A stretch of DNA of 64,000 bases from Collinsella sp. (GCA_018382125.1 JAGZQO010000010.1:1-64000), one strand, 5' to 3'. Numbered from the stretch's first letter, positions 25,672-35,206 are shown. Made by a program: numbers and translations. Notes: generated by a model not told the origin, from the sequence alone.

Positions 25672-26547
25672 CTATACAAGACCCCAGGTCTTGACCTCTT
25701 GGTCGAGCCAACCGTCGGCCAGGCGATCGCAAATCACCTGATCGACCACGGCCGAAAGGTCGCAGCCTTTCTTGGTCGCCACGCCGTAGCCCTGCTCGCC
25801 AAACTTGACCTCGGGCTGCAGCAGCTCAACGGTCTCGTTCATGTAACCGGCCAGCGTGGAGCGGTCCATGGCGAAGACGTCGATATTGCCGGCGTCGAGT
25901 GAGCTCTTGATGATGGGGTAGCCGCTAAAGGCCCTAAACTCGGGCTTGCAGCTAAAGCCGTTGTCCTTGATCATCTGCTCGATGAGGCCCCGTGTGGTGG
26001 CACCCTGGCTCACACCAATGACCTTGCCATCCAGATCTTCAATCGAGGTAAAGCCCGAACGCTTCTTGACCATGAGTCCCACGTAGTCGGTACGGTACGG
26101 CGTCGAGAAATCCCAGCTCTTCTTGCGCTCGTCGGTGATGGTGTAGGTCGCCGCGACCACGTCGAGCTGGCCGTTATCGATCAGCGGGCCGCGCGTCTTG
26201 GGCGTTACATCGGTAAACTCGACAAGCTCCTGGGCGCGGGCCTCCTTGTAGCTCACGCCAAAGACGGCAGCGGCGATCTGGTAGCACAAATCGACTTCCA
26301 TGCCCTCAAAGCGGCCCTTGGCGGTGTCGTAATAGCCGTAGCCGGGAACATCCTTCTTAACGCCGGCATTCAGATGGCCACGCGACTTGATGGCCGCAAG
26401 CTTGGACCCCCCGTCGGAGCCCTCGCCGCTGGTGGAGTTGCCGCAACCGGTAAGCGTGGTCCCCGTCAGCGCGAGCATGCCGGCACCAGCCAGCTGCAAA
26501 AAGTGACGGCGCGACACGGCCGCCCTCGTCATATCCGTCATGTCCAT
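25672..26547 (-). CDS. Amino-acid ABC transporter substrate-binding lipoprotein
   Basis: 291 residues. The signal region has a twin-arginine SRRHF (Arg13, Arg14), a hydrophobic stretch and lipobox LTGC with Cys35, so it is probably a membrane-anchored lipoprotein, possibly exported by Tat. The mature part is a periplasmic-binding-protein fold of the glutamine/glutamate type (GRFEGMEVDLCYQIA, TRGPLIDNGQLDVVAATYTIT). The start at 26547 follows the ATPase stop codon by 8 bp. An ATG two codons later is also possible. Confidence 0.9.
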   Translation of the reverse strand: MDMTDMTRAAVSRRHFLQLAGAGMLALTGTTLTGCGNSTSGEGSDGGSKLAAIKSRGHLNAGVKKDVPGYGYYDTAKGRFEGMEVDLCYQIAAAVFGVSYKEARAQELVEFTDVTPKTRGPLIDNGQLDVVAATYTITDERKKSWDFSTPYRTDYVGLMVKKRSGFTSIEDLDGKVIGVSQGATTRGLIEQMIKDNGFSCKPEFRAFSGYPIIKSSLDAGNIDVFAMDRSTLAGYMNETVELLQPEVKFGEQGYGVATKKGCDLSAVVDQVICDRLADGWLDQEVKTWGLV

Positions 26548-26555
26548 CACCGCGC

Positions 26556-27287
26556 CTAGTGCAGAATCTTGGACAGGAACTCGCGGCAACGCGGGTTCTC
26601 GGGGTTATCGAAGAAGTGCTCGGGCGTGCCCTCCTCCAGAATGCGGCCGTCCTCCATAAAGATGACGCGGTCGGCCACCTGACGCGCAAAGCCCATCTCG
26701 TGCGTCACGCAGATCATGGTGATATCCTCCTGCGCGAGCTCAATCATAACGTCCAGAACCTCCTGGACCATCTCGGGGTCGAGCGCCGAGGTCGGCTCGT
26801 CAAACAGGATGATGGGCTGCTTGGTGCACAGGGCACGGGCGATGGCGATGCGCTGTTGCTGACCACCCGAGAGGTTCTGCGGATACTCGCCGGCCTTATG
26901 CGCCATGCCGACGCGCTTGAGCGCGGCGATGGCGATCTCGGTCGCCTCCTCCTTGCTCTTCTTTTGCAGCTTGATGGGCGCGAGCGTCAGGTTGCCCAGC
27001 ACCGTCATGTTGGGATACAGGTTGAACTGCTGAAACACCATGGAGCTATACTTGCGAGCCATCTCCAGGTGATTCTTTTTGGTGAGCGGCGTACCGTCGA
27101 TGACGACCTCGCCCGACGTGGGCTCCTCCAGATAATCGACGCAACGGATGAGCGTCGACTTACCCGAACCGGAAGGCCCGATCATTACGAGCTTCTCGCC
27201 GCGCTTGACGGTGAGATTGATATCTTTGAGCACATGCAAGTCGCCAAAGTACTTGTTGAGATGCTTGATCTCGATCATGTCTGCCAT
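26556..27287 (-). CDS. Polar amino-acid ABC transporter ATPase (GlnQ-like)
   Basis: 243 residues. Walker A GPSGSGKST, LSGGQQQR signature, Walker B ILFDEPTSALD and the TH switch (VTHEMGFA) are intact. First gene of the ATPase, binding-protein, permease, permease operon. AAGGGA lies upstream of the ATG. Confidence 0.95.
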   Translation of the reverse strand: MADMIEIKHLNKYFGDLHVLKDINLTVKRGEKLVMIGPSGSGKSTLIRCVDYLEEPTSGEVVIDGTPLTKKNHLEMARKYSSMVFQQFNLYPNMTVLGNLTLAPIKLQKKSKEEATEIAIAALKRVGMAHKAGEYPQNLSGGQQQRIAIARALCTKQPIILFDEPTSALDPEMVQEVLDVMIELAQEDITMICVTHEMGFARQVADRVIFMEDGRILEEGTPEHFFDNPENPRCREFLSKILH

Positions 27288-27395
27288 GAATGTCCCTTCC
27301 CTGCGTTTACACGAGTTGAACTATTGTACGGAAAGAATCACGTTTCCGCAGCCCACACTACATTCCCGTAAAGAACCCGCAACCTTCCACCTAGT

Positions 27396-27458
27396 CATTG
27401 GGGACAGACTTAAATGAGTACCTGCTCATTGGGCACTCATTTAAGCCTGTCCCCAATG
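27396..27458. repeat. GGGGACAG palindrome
   Basis: CATTGGGGACAG-A-CTTAAATGAGT pairs with ACTCATTTAAG-C-CTGTCCCCAATG, a long near-perfect hairpin between two minus-strand operons. Confidence 0.8.
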
Positions 27459-27473
27459 AGTGCCCAGCCCAGC

Positions 27474-27507
27474 AAAAAGGGGCGCGACCATGACGGCCAC
27501 GCCCCCT
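27474..27507 (-). terminator. Rho-independent terminator of yqeY
   Basis: On the minus strand GGGGCGTGGCC pairs with GGTCGCGCCCC and is followed by TTTTTGC. Confidence 0.85.
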
Positions 27508-27534
27508 CAGCCTCAACTGTGTGCCACTCGGCCC

Positions 27535-27978
27535 CTACGCGAGGCGGGCTCCGACGATCTTTGCTGCGGCCGGCTTATCGAAGTTGCCACCGGTGGCCTT
27601 GCCGAGTGCGCCCATAACCTGGCCCATCTGCTTCTTGGACGTGGCGCCCAGCTCGGCGATAACCTGCTCGATCAGGGCCTCGAGTTCCTCGCCCGAAACC
27701 TGCGCGGGCAGCAGGCTCTCCAGAATCTTGACCTGCTCGGTCAGGTTGTCGGTACGCTCCTGGTCGGTGCCGGCCTTGATGGACATCTCCAGCGTCTCGC
27801 TCGTCTGCTTGATCAGACGCTTGATCATGCTGTTGACGTCTTCCTCGGTCACATCGCGGCGCTCATTGACCTCGATATTCTTCACCTCGGCCTTAACCTG
27901 GCGAATGATGGACAGGCGAACCTTGTCCTTGGCCTTCATGGCCGCAATCATTTCCTTCTGCAGCTCTTCGTTGGTCAT
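27535..27978 (-). CDS. GatB/YqeY domain protein
   Basis: 147 residues. The whole protein is a YqeY domain, homologous to the tRNA-binding tail of GatB. Its exact function is unknown. It is largely helical and charged, with MKAKDKVRLSIIRQVKAEVKN near the start and QMGQVMGALGKATGGNFDK near the end. AGGAGG lies 8 bp before the ATG at 27978; a TTG two codons earlier is less likely. Confidence 0.88.
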   Translation of the reverse strand: MTNEELQKEMIAAMKAKDKVRLSIIRQVKAEVKNIEVNERRDVTEEDVNSMIKRLIKQTSETLEMSIKAGTDQERTDNLTEQVKILESLLPAQVSGEELEALIEQVIAELGATSKKQMGQVMGALGKATGGNFDKPAAAKIVGARLA

Positions 27979-28032
27979 CTGCAAATCCTCCTCAATAGTG
28001 TGGGCGGCACTCGCGCGAGCACCGCCCCATGA

Positions 28033-29253
28033 TTACTCAGTCGTCGACGAATCGTCGGTCGAACTCTTGGTGACACCCTTCAGACTCACGTTATAGGGTA
28101 CGTCTTTGGGCATGGGGTTGACGGTGATGTCGGCATCCTTCTTGTACTGCTCCAGCCACTCGCTGTACGCGGTGCTGGCCGCTTGCGTCTTCACCACGTT
28201 GGAGACGTACTTTTTGATGTCCTTGGGCACCTGGTTGATGTCATCAACCTGATTATCGACATGGAAGTAGTCGGTGCACTTGATGATGTGGTAGCCATAG
28301 GTCGACTCGACGACTTCGCTCACGTCGCCCTTGTTGAGTCCCTCGAGCGCCGTCTGGTAGCTGTCGACAAAGGTGGTGAGCTTATCCCAGCCCACATCGC
28401 CCTTCTTCTCCTTGGAACCGGTGTCCTCGGAGTACTGCTCAACGGCGTCCTCAAAGCTCAGCTCACCGGAGTTGATCTTGTCCAGGCACTCCTGCGCCTT
28501 GGCCTTGGCGGCAGCCTTGTCCTCGTCGGAAGCGTCGGAATCAACCTTGATCAGGATGTTCGACGAGCGGCGGGCGTCGTTGTAGCTGGACAGATTTTCG
28601 TTGATGTAATCGACAATCTCGCTGTCCTTGGGCTTGCTCGTGGGCGCGACGGCATCCTTGAGTTTCTGTTGCGCCAGACTCTCCTTGAGCGAGTCCTTGT
28701 AGGTGTCCTCGGTATAGCCGTAGGTCTTGAGGGTCTTCTTAAAGGCCTTGGCTCCGCCCGCGCTCTTGCACGCGTCCTTCCAAGCCTTCTCGACCTCCTC
28801 GTCCGACACCGTCACGCCGTTCTCCTTCTGTGCCTGTTGAAGCAGAATCTGCTGCGTGTAGGAGTCGATGAGTTGCTTGCGGTACTTCTTGGGCGTGAGG
28901 TCGTTGTCAACCAGATACTGCGCCCAATCCTCATCCTTGGTGTAGCCGTAGGACGTGCGCATGCTCATGATCTGCTTGGTCACGGTGTCCTCGGTGAGGT
29001 TGGTGCCGTTGATAGTAGCAGCAACACCGCCGGTCAGCTTGTAGCCCGAGGTATCCTCGGCCTGCGACATAAGGCCGGAGCACGCCATCGCCGAGACGGA
29101 AAGCAGCATCGCCAGCACACCGATGACCACCAGGACGATCTTGACGGTCTTAGACACGTACGTCTTGCGCTGTTTCTTGCGAGAGCTGGAGGCAGCGCGG
29201 GCCTGCTGCTCGGGCGTCGGCGCGGCCTCGGAGTTCTTTTTCTTATTTGCCAT
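28033..29253 (-). CDS. Membrane-anchored peptidyl-prolyl isomerase / foldase (PrsA/SurA-like)
   Basis: 406 residues. A lysine-rich cytoplasmic N-terminus, one hydrophobic segment (about 37-58), a SurA-type N-domain, and a parvulin domain (about 230-335) with KKGDVGWDKL and YGYHIIK. Residues beyond it are again SurA-like helices. It would assist folding of exported proteins on the outer membrane face. Weak lipobox (AMAC), so membrane anchor rather than lipoprotein is likelier. The frame extends to 29499, but the ATG at 29253 has AAGG upstream and fits the domain. Confidence 0.85.
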   Translation of the reverse strand: MANKKKNSEAAPTPEQQARAASSSRKKQRKTYVSKTVKIVLVVIGVLAMLLSVSAMACSGLMSQAEDTSGYKLTGGVAATINGTNLTEDTVTKQIMSMRTSYGYTKDEDWAQYLVDNDLTPKKYRKQLIDSYTQQILLQQAQKENGVTVSDEEVEKAWKDACKSAGGAKAFKKTLKTYGYTEDTYKDSLKESLAQQKLKDAVAPTSKPKDSEIVDYINENLSSYNDARRSSNILIKVDSDASDEDKAAAKAKAQECLDKINSGELSFEDAVEQYSEDTGSKEKKGDVGWDKLTTFVDSYQTALEGLNKGDVSEVVESTYGYHIIKCTDYFHVDNQVDDINQVPKDIKKYVSNVVKTQAASTAYSEWLEQYKKDADITVNPMPKDVPYNVSLKGVTKSSTDDSSTTE

Positions 29254-29325
29254 AGTCGGCCTTTCGCATAACGAATCGAACAAACGCCATTGTGTCACAA
29301 CGCAGCCCTCGCGGCACGCTTGGTG

Positions 29326-29402
29326 CATTGGGGACAGGTTAATCTGCACCATTTTGGTGCAAAGGGGACAGCTCTGGCAGGGGCAGTTAGGGACAGTCCC
29401 CA
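29326..29402. repeat. GGGGACAG-rich repeat cluster
   Basis: Three GGGGACAG/GGGACAG motifs and a TGCACC/GGTGCA hairpin lie between the PTS IIA and foldase genes. Confidence 0.6.
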
Positions 29403-29422
29403 AGTGCCGACTCAGCGCCACC

Positions 29423-29887
29423 TTAGAAGTGACGGCGGATGGCGTCGACCATGCCCTGGGACGTGGTCTGGCCGAGCACGTCGGCTGCGGCATCGGCATC
29501 CATAAAGATGTTCATGAGCGCCTGTAGGGCCTCGACCTGGCCGCCTGGCTCGGCGATGCCCAGATTGATGACGATCTGCGCCGGCACCGGAGCGCCCATG
29601 CCAGCCATGGCGTTAAATGTCACGGGCGCGGCGGGCTTCACCACCGCGATATAGGGCTTGGCCACAAACCCCGGATCGGTATGCGGAATGGCAATGTTTG
29701 CCGCCGGCATGGCAAGACCCGTGGGATAGGCATCCTCGCGCGTGCGAACGGCGTCGAGCCAACCGTCGGCAATGTAGCCGCGCGGGGCAAGCTCGCCCTC
29801 GAGCCGCGCAAACACCTCATCCGGCGTTGCACACTCCCAATCAAAAAACACCAGCTCAGGCGCAAACAGCGCTTCGTTATCCGCCAT
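29423..29887 (-). CDS. PTS EIIA-2 type phosphocarrier (galactitol/fructose-like IIA)
   Basis: 154 residues. PTS_EIIA_2 fold with the phosphorylated histidine at His69 in NIAIPHTDP. Most similar in layout to galactitol-type IIA proteins. No IIB, IIC or sugar enzymes are adjacent, so it either serves a transporter encoded elsewhere or is regulatory. Cytoplasmic. Confidence 0.85.
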   Translation of the reverse strand: MADNEALFAPELVFFDWECATPDEVFARLEGELAPRGYIADGWLDAVRTREDAYPTGLAMPAANIAIPHTDPGFVAKPYIAVVKPAAPVTFNAMAGMGAPVPAQIVINLGIAEPGGQVEALQALMNIFMDADAAADVLGQTTSQGMVDAIRRHF

Positions 29888-29909
29888 GCGCTCACCTCTC
29901 TCACCTAGC

Positions 29910-29956
29910 CATCGGAGACGTTCTTGAATGACCAGTCGTTAAAGACCGTCCCCGAT
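29910..29956. repeat. Imperfect ATCGG-GACG palindrome
   Basis: ATCGGAGACGTTCTTGAATGAC and the following GTCGTTAAAGACCGTCCCCGAT are inverse with several mismatches. It resembles other GGGGAC-ended intergenic repeats. Confidence 0.45.
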
Positions 29957-29972
29957 AACTACCCAAAACAAA

Positions 29973-30009
29973 AGGTGGCCACTTGCGCCTTGGCGCCAAT
30001 GACCACCCT
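29973..30009 (-). terminator. Rho-independent terminator of purFMN
   Basis: On the minus strand AGGGTGGTCATTGGCGCC pairs with GGCGCAAGTGGCCACCT, followed by TTTGTTTT. Confidence 0.85.
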
Positions 30010-30039
30010 GACTACTCGGCTAAATTGTACTGTGCGCCA

Positions 30040-30741
30040 CTAGCCGCGCGGCGCATCAATTGCCACTTTGCCGCTCTCCAGCACGTGGACGCGGCCGTCG
30101 GCGAGCATTTGCACGACCTCGGGATACAGCACGTGCTCAATCGCGTGGATGTGCTCCTCGAGCGTATCGACATCCCAGCCCTCCTCGACAGCCAGCGCGC
30201 GCTGGGCGATGATGGGGCCGTTGTCGTAGATCTCGTTGGCAAAATGCACGGTCACGCCAGTTACCTTGACGCCGCGCGCAAACGCGTCGTCGATCGCATG
30301 GGCACCGGTAAAGCTCGGCAGCAGCGCCGGATGCAGATTGACCACGCGGTTGGGAAACGCCGCCAGCAGCGGCGTGTGCACCATGCGCATGTAGCCGGCC
30401 ATGACCGCATACTCGCAGCCGCGCTCGAGCAGCTCGTGCGCGATGATCTCGTCAGCGGCGATGGGGTCGGCGTAGACATCCTTGGACAGCGTGAGCGTCT
30501 GGATGCCCGCGCGCTCAGCGCGCTGCAAACCCTTAGCCGAAGGACGGCTCGACACCACAAGCTCAATCGAAGCGTTGAGCTTGCCGGCGGCGATCAGGTC
30601 GATCAGCGCCTGCAGGTTGGTACCCGAACCGCTGATGAGCACACCGATCTTGAGCGGCTCGGCCGTATCGGTGCCGGTCGGACGGGTGTAGGGCACAAAG
30701 CCCAGGCTCGCGGCAGCAGCCATCTGCTCGTTAGCGCTCAT
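30040..30741 (-). CDS. purN: Phosphoribosylglycinamide formyltransferase
   Basis: 233 residues. Third purine step, using 10-formyl-THF. ISGSGTNLQALID binds GAR phosphate, and MAGYMRMV, NLHPALLPSF and GVTVHFANEIYDNGPII carry the catalytic Asn, His and Asp. A short N-terminal extension of about 30 residues precedes the domain. The start overlaps the purM 3' end by 11 bp. Confidence 0.96.
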   Translation of the reverse strand: MSANEQMAAAASLGFVPYTRPTGTDTAEPLKIGVLISGSGTNLQALIDLIAAGKLNASIELVVSSRPSAKGLQRAERAGIQTLTLSKDVYADPIAADEIIAHELLERGCEYAVMAGYMRMVHTPLLAAFPNRVVNLHPALLPSFTGAHAIDDAFARGVKVTGVTVHFANEIYDNGPIIAQRALAVEEGWDVDTLEEHIHAIEHVLYPEVVQMLADGRVHVLESGKVAIDAPRG

Positions 30742-31834
30742 CGGAGTACACGACCTTACCGGAGCCCTCGACGCACTCGCCCACGCGGAACGGCTTCTCT
30801 CCCAGCGCGACCAGGGCCTCGGTCACGGCAGCCTCGTCCTCGGGGGCGACGATCAGGCACAGGCCAACGCCCATGTTGAAGGTCTTGCATGCCTCGTTGG
30901 GCGCGAGCTCGGCCTGGCGCGACACGTAGGTGATGACGGGCGGAACGTCCCAACCCATCTCGGCGCCGTTGCGGGTGACCACGGCGTCGACGTCGTCGGC
31001 GAGCGCGCGGTTGAGGTTCTCGGTAATACCGCCGCCAGTGATATGGGCGATGGCGTGCACCGGAGCGCCACCGCGCAGCAGCTCCAGAATCGGCTTGACA
31101 TAGATGCGCGTGGGGGCCAACAGGGCGTCTGCCAGCGATGCGCCGCCGAGTTCCTCGAGCGGACGGCTCAGCTCCTCGGCCTTAGCGGCGGCCTCGGGCG
31201 TGCCCGGCTTAATACCGTCGACGCCAATGACCTTACGCACGAGCGAGTAGCCGTTGGAGTGCACGCCGGTGGAAGGCAGGCCCAGGATCACGTCGCCGGG
31301 ACGGACATTCGCGGGGTCGAGCATCTTGGGACGGTCGACGACGCCCACGGTAAATCCGGCAAGGTCGTAGTCGGCAGGAGCCATGACGCCGGGGTGCTCG
31401 GCCATCTCGCCGCCCACGAGCGCGCAGCCCGCGAGCTTGCAGCCGTCGGCCACACCCTTGATGATCTTTGCCATGTGCTCGGCCTCGATGTGGCCGATGG
31501 CAACGTAGTCCAGGAAGAACAGCGGCTCGGCACCCGAAGCCAGAATGTCGTTGACGCACATAGCAACCAGGTCCTGGCCCACCGTCTCGTGACGGTCCAT
31601 GATCTGGGCGAGCACGAGCTTGGTGCCCACGCCGTCGGTACCGCTAATCAGAATCGGGTCTTCCATATCCTTAAGCGCGGCAGCCGAGAACAGGCCACCA
31701 AAGCCACCGATGCCGCCGATGACCTCGGGACGGTTGGTGTCCTTAACCATCTGCTTAATAGCGTCAACGGCGCGGCCGCCCTCGGCGGTATCGACGCCGG
31801 CATCCTCATACGTCACATGCTTGCTGTCGCTCAT
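30731..31834 (-). CDS. purM: Phosphoribosylformylglycinamidine cyclo-ligase
   Basis: 367 residues. Closes the imidazole ring to AIR. ISGTDGVGTKL (ATP-site loop), HSNGYSLVRKV and the HITGGGITENLNR segment are present. AGGAAGG lies 7 bp before the ATG. Middle gene of purF-purM-purN. Confidence 0.97.
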   Translation of the reverse strand: MSDSKHVTYEDAGVDTAEGGRAVDAIKQMVKDTNRPEVIGGIGGFGGLFSAAALKDMEDPILISGTDGVGTKLVLAQIMDRHETVGQDLVAMCVNDILASGAEPLFFLDYVAIGHIEAEHMAKIIKGVADGCKLAGCALVGGEMAEHPGVMAPADYDLAGFTVGVVDRPKMLDPANVRPGDVILGLPSTGVHSNGYSLVRKVIGVDGIKPGTPEAAAKAEELSRPLEELGGASLADALLAPTRIYVKPILELLRGGAPVHAIAHITGGGITENLNRALADDVDAVVTRNGAEMGWDVPPVITYVSRQAELAPNEACKTFNMGVGLCLIVAPEDEAAVTEALVALGEKPFRVGECVEGSGKVVYSDER

Positions 31835-31945
31835 CTGAGCCTTCCTCTCCCACTACCGTCCGCCGCGCGGGCGCCAAACGGTGCTCATAGTTGCGTTCAT
31901 TTCGGCGTATGCCATAACAGCACACGCCGTCATATCAACAAAACA

Positions 31946-31981
31946 GCAGGTAAAACCTACCAGAATAAACCTGTCCCTACA
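31946..31981. repeat. GCAGGTAAAACC...AAACCTGTCCC repeat
   Basis: Inverted near-identical copy of 20521-20556 (GCAGGTAAAACCT-N-CCA-N-AATAAACCTGTCCCTA). Lies between purF and purM. Confidence 0.75.
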
Positions 31982-31990
31982 TGGCAGGCT

Positions 31991-33661
31991 TTAGGCCTCG
32001 CCGTGCTCCTCTTCCCAGCTGCGGTCGTCGTATTTCTCGACCACGGCGTCGTCGTCAAAGTGCAGCGGCTTATCCAGGTTGCGGGGCTTAAAGCCCTCCA
32101 TAAACTTATCGCGGCCAAAGCTCTCGGGAATCGCCACGGGGTAGCGGCCGGTAAAGCACGCATCGCAGTAACCGCCCTTGGGCATGACCTTAAGCAGGCC
32201 CTCGACCGAAAGGAAGGCCAGCGAATCGGCGCCGATATACTCGCAAATCTCGTCGACCGTCTTGTTGGCGCTGATAAGCTGCGACTGCACGTCGGTATCG
32301 ATACCGTAGAAGCACGGCCAGATGACCTCGGGTGAGTTGATGCGGATATGAATCTCCTTGGCGCCGGCGTTGCGCAGCATCTTGACGAGCTGCACCATAG
32401 TGGTGCCACGCACGATGGAGTCGTCGATCACGACGAGGCGCTTGCCCTCGATGTTGTCGCGCAGCGGGTTAAGCTTCATGCGCACGCCCATGGCGCGCAA
32501 CTCCTGCGTAGGCTCGATAAACGTACGGCCCACGTAGCGGTTCTTGATAAGACCCTCGCCAAAGGGAATACCGCTCTCGTGCGAATACCCCTCCGCGGGC
32601 GGCAGGCCGGAGTCGGGCACGCCGATGACCAGGTCGGCCTCGACGGGCTCCTCATGTGCCAGCTGACGACCCATGTCGTAACGGCAGGCGTAAACGCTCT
32701 TGCCGTTCATGATGGAGTCGGGACGGGCGAAGTAGACCTGCTCAAAGATGCAGTTGGCGGGCTCTTCGGCTGCAGGCACGCCCTGCTCGGATACCAGACC
32801 CTCGGCGCTGATGCGCAAGATCTCGCCGGGACGGACGTCACGGACGTACTCGGCGCCCACGATGTCGAGTGCGCAGGTCTCGGAAGCAACGACCCAGCCG
32901 CCGGCGCGCGTGACATGGACGGCGGAGTCGACCGTCGCGGCGCCGTCTTGCGAGGGCAGCTGCGAAACGGATGCGGCATCGGCCTGGTCCAGACCCTCGT
33001 CCACCAGCTTGCCCAGCACGAGCGGGCGAATGCCGTGCGGATCGCGGAATGCGTAGAGCGCCTGCTCGTTGATGAGCGTCATGGCGTAGCCGCCGCGCAC
33101 GAGCTCCATGGTCTTGCGAATGCCCTCACGCAGATGACCCGTACGCTGGGTAAAGTAGCCGATAAGCTTGGTCGCGACCTCGGAATCCGAATTGGAGAGG
33201 AACGGCACGCCCAGCTCGATCAGCTGGCGGCGCAGCTCGTCGGTGTTGACCAGAGTACCGTTGTGCGCGAGCGCGATAATGACGCTATTGATGGTAGAGA
33301 GGTGCGGCTGCGAGGCTTCCCAGCTCTTGGCGCCGGCGGTGCCATAGCGCACGTGGCCCACGGCCAGCTGGCCGGAGAGTGTCGACAGGTCGGCGTTGGA
33401 GAACACGCGGTCGAGCAGGCCCAGATCCTTGCGGACCATAACCGTGCCGCCATCACCCACGGCGATTCCCGCCGATTCCTGGCCGCGATGCTGCAGCGCG
33501 CGCAGACCAAAGTACGTCAGTCGAGCCACATCGCGATCGGGTGCCCACACACCAAAAATGCCGCATTCCTCATGCAGCTGGTCGGAGTCCGGATCATACG
33601 TCGACATGGTCTTCACCTGTCCCGCGGCACGCTCGGCCGCGCGGATGGTTTCTTGAGACAT
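31991..33661 (-). CDS. purF: Amidophosphoribosyltransferase
   Basis: 556 residues. Commits PRPP and glutamine to purines. The N-terminal nucleophile is Cys33 in ECGIFGVW, so a 32-residue propeptide must be removed. The PRPP loop is VVIDDSIVRGTTM. NCIFEQ, IWPCFYG and YCDACFTG provide four cysteines matching the [4Fe-4S] ligands of the Bacillus-type enzyme. GAGGGG precedes the ATG at 33661. Confidence 0.96.
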   Translation of the reverse strand: MSQETIRAAERAAGQVKTMSTYDPDSDQLHEECGIFGVWAPDRDVARLTYFGLRALQHRGQESAGIAVGDGGTVMVRKDLGLLDRVFSNADLSTLSGQLAVGHVRYGTAGAKSWEASQPHLSTINSVIIALAHNGTLVNTDELRRQLIELGVPFLSNSDSEVATKLIGYFTQRTGHLREGIRKTMELVRGGYAMTLINEQALYAFRDPHGIRPLVLGKLVDEGLDQADAASVSQLPSQDGAATVDSAVHVTRAGGWVVASETCALDIVGAEYVRDVRPGEILRISAEGLVSEQGVPAAEEPANCIFEQVYFARPDSIMNGKSVYACRYDMGRQLAHEEPVEADLVIGVPDSGLPPAEGYSHESGIPFGEGLIKNRYVGRTFIEPTQELRAMGVRMKLNPLRDNIEGKRLVVIDDSIVRGTTMVQLVKMLRNAGAKEIHIRINSPEVIWPCFYGIDTDVQSQLISANKTVDEICEYIGADSLAFLSVEGLLKVMPKGGYCDACFTGRYPVAIPESFGRDKFMEGFKPRNLDKPLHFDDDAVVEKYDDRSWEEEHGEA

Positions 33662-33712
33662 GGCATCCCCTCAGAGCCTCGTTATTTGGCGTTACCTGCC
33701 CTATTATACGCA

Positions 33713-33718
33713 CGGCAA
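33713..33718 (-). promoter_or_regulatory. -10 element upstream of purF
   Basis: A perfect TATAAT on the minus strand about 50 bp before the purF start. No good -35 is seen at 16-18 bp, so an activator or an extended element may be involved. Another TATAAT on the plus strand (33769-33774) may serve the divergent gene at 33956. Confidence 0.45.
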
Positions 33719-33955
33719 GACAAGCACTCCTGCGCATGAACAGCGCTTTTTAAAAGCCCACCGAGCTTATAATCCGTTTTGCAGCCAAACATTTTATTGG
33801 GCAACCGCCTCGGGGCCGACGATCTCGCATGCTTCCGTCGCGACGCGTCTCGTCCACCGCTAGGGCTTACATTGCTGCAATTGGGTCGTTTGTCCTGTCT
33901 TTTAGCAGGTCGGCGGCATATCCTTGTATCTACAGCAAAACGAGAAAGGTTCTAT

Positions 33956-35185
33956 ATGGATCGAAACGAACTCGACCCCAGCGTCCCCAGCGCCACGGAG
34001 GTCAAGAAGATCCCCCTCATCATTAAGGTGTACGCCGTCTTATGCATCCTGTCCGGCGTGGGCACGCTCCCTTCGGTCGGCGCCTTTATGTGGCAGGTCA
34101 TCACCGCGCTCATCAACGGCAACGCCGCCGCCAAGCTCGGCGACAACACGCTCGTCGCGGTCGGCCTTATCGTCGCCGGCATCATGCTCTCGGCTGCCAG
34201 TGCCGTCATCTTGATCATCTTTGGCCTGGACCTCATCAAGAACCAGCGCCGCAATGCCGCCCGTCTGTCCTATATCCTTATCGCGTTTACCGTCGTCGAG
34301 CTTTTGGTTGACGTGATGCTCCAGGGCATCGGGCCCTTTTTGCTGCGCCCTGCCATCCAGCTCGGCATCCTCGTCGCACTTTCGGCCACCGTCGACCCCA
34401 CGCTGCGCCAGGAGCGCGAGCTGCAGCGCCGCCTGCAGGAGATGCTCGACCGCGACGCCGCCGCCGAGGGCATGCTCGGGCGCGATGAAACCGGCGAGGG
34501 CTACATTAAGCTCAACTACTTCAACCTGTTCTGGGTATTCTTTGTCTGCTGCATACTCGGCCTGATCGCCGAGGACATCTGGCACATGACGGTCGACGAC
34601 CCGGGCGTCTACCAGAACCGCGCCGGCATGCTGTTTGGCCCCTTCAGCCCCATCTACGGATTTGGCGCCGTGCTCATGACCATGGTGCTCAACCGCTTCT
34701 ACAAAAAAAACCCCATCATTATCTTTTTGGTGAGCGCGCTGCTCGGCGCAAGCTTTGAGGTGTTCGTGGGCTGGTTTATGCAGACCTCGTTTGGCGTGGT
34801 CTCGTGGAGCTACTCTCATATGAAGCTCTTTGGCATGCCCGATCCGCTCGCCGTCCTTACCGGCGGACGTACCTGCACAGGCTTCGCCTGCCTGTGGGGT
34901 CTGGGTGGCCTCATCTGGATCAAGCTGCTGTTGCCGAGGCTGCTCAAGCTCATCAACATGATTCCGTGGAAGAGCCGTTACTCCGCTACCGTCATCTTCA
35001 CCATCATTATGCTGGTCGATGGCGTTATGACACTGCAGTCGCTCGACTACTGGTACCAGCGCGTCAACGGCACGGAGCCGGATATTCCCGTCGCGCAGTT
35101 CTACGGCAAGTATTTCGGTAATGACTTTATGGAGAACCGCTTCCAGAGCATGACCATGAGCCCCAAGGATGCGACGCGCGTGTAG
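33956..35185 (+). CDS. Putative ABC transporter permease, CmpB-like membrane protein
   Basis: 409 residues. The N-terminal half has about four hydrophobic segments (roughly 25-140) and a charged linker. The second half has the CmpB signature LFGPFSPIYGFGAVLMT and about five more segments. No ATPase or binding protein is adjacent, and the family has no proven function. AAAGG lies 6 bp before the ATG at 33956. The frame is open 59 codons further upstream but without coding character. Confidence 0.75.
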   Translation: MDRNELDPSVPSATEVKKIPLIIKVYAVLCILSGVGTLPSVGAFMWQVITALINGNAAAKLGDNTLVAVGLIVAGIMLSAASAVILIIFGLDLIKNQRRNAARLSYILIAFTVVELLVDVMLQGIGPFLLRPAIQLGILVALSATVDPTLRQERELQRRLQEMLDRDAAAEGMLGRDETGEGYIKLNYFNLFWVFFVCCILGLIAEDIWHMTVDDPGVYQNRAGMLFGPFSPIYGFGAVLMTMVLNRFYKKNPIIIFLVSALLGASFEVFVGWFMQTSFGVVSWSYSHMKLFGMPDPLAVLTGGRTCTGFACLWGLGGLIWIKLLLPRLLKLINMIPWKSRYSATVIFTIIMLVDGVMTLQSLDYWYQRVNGTEPDIPVAQFYGKYFGNDFMENRFQSMTMSPKDATRV

Positions 35186-35206
35186 CGTCCACCGCACCAA
35201 AAACGC

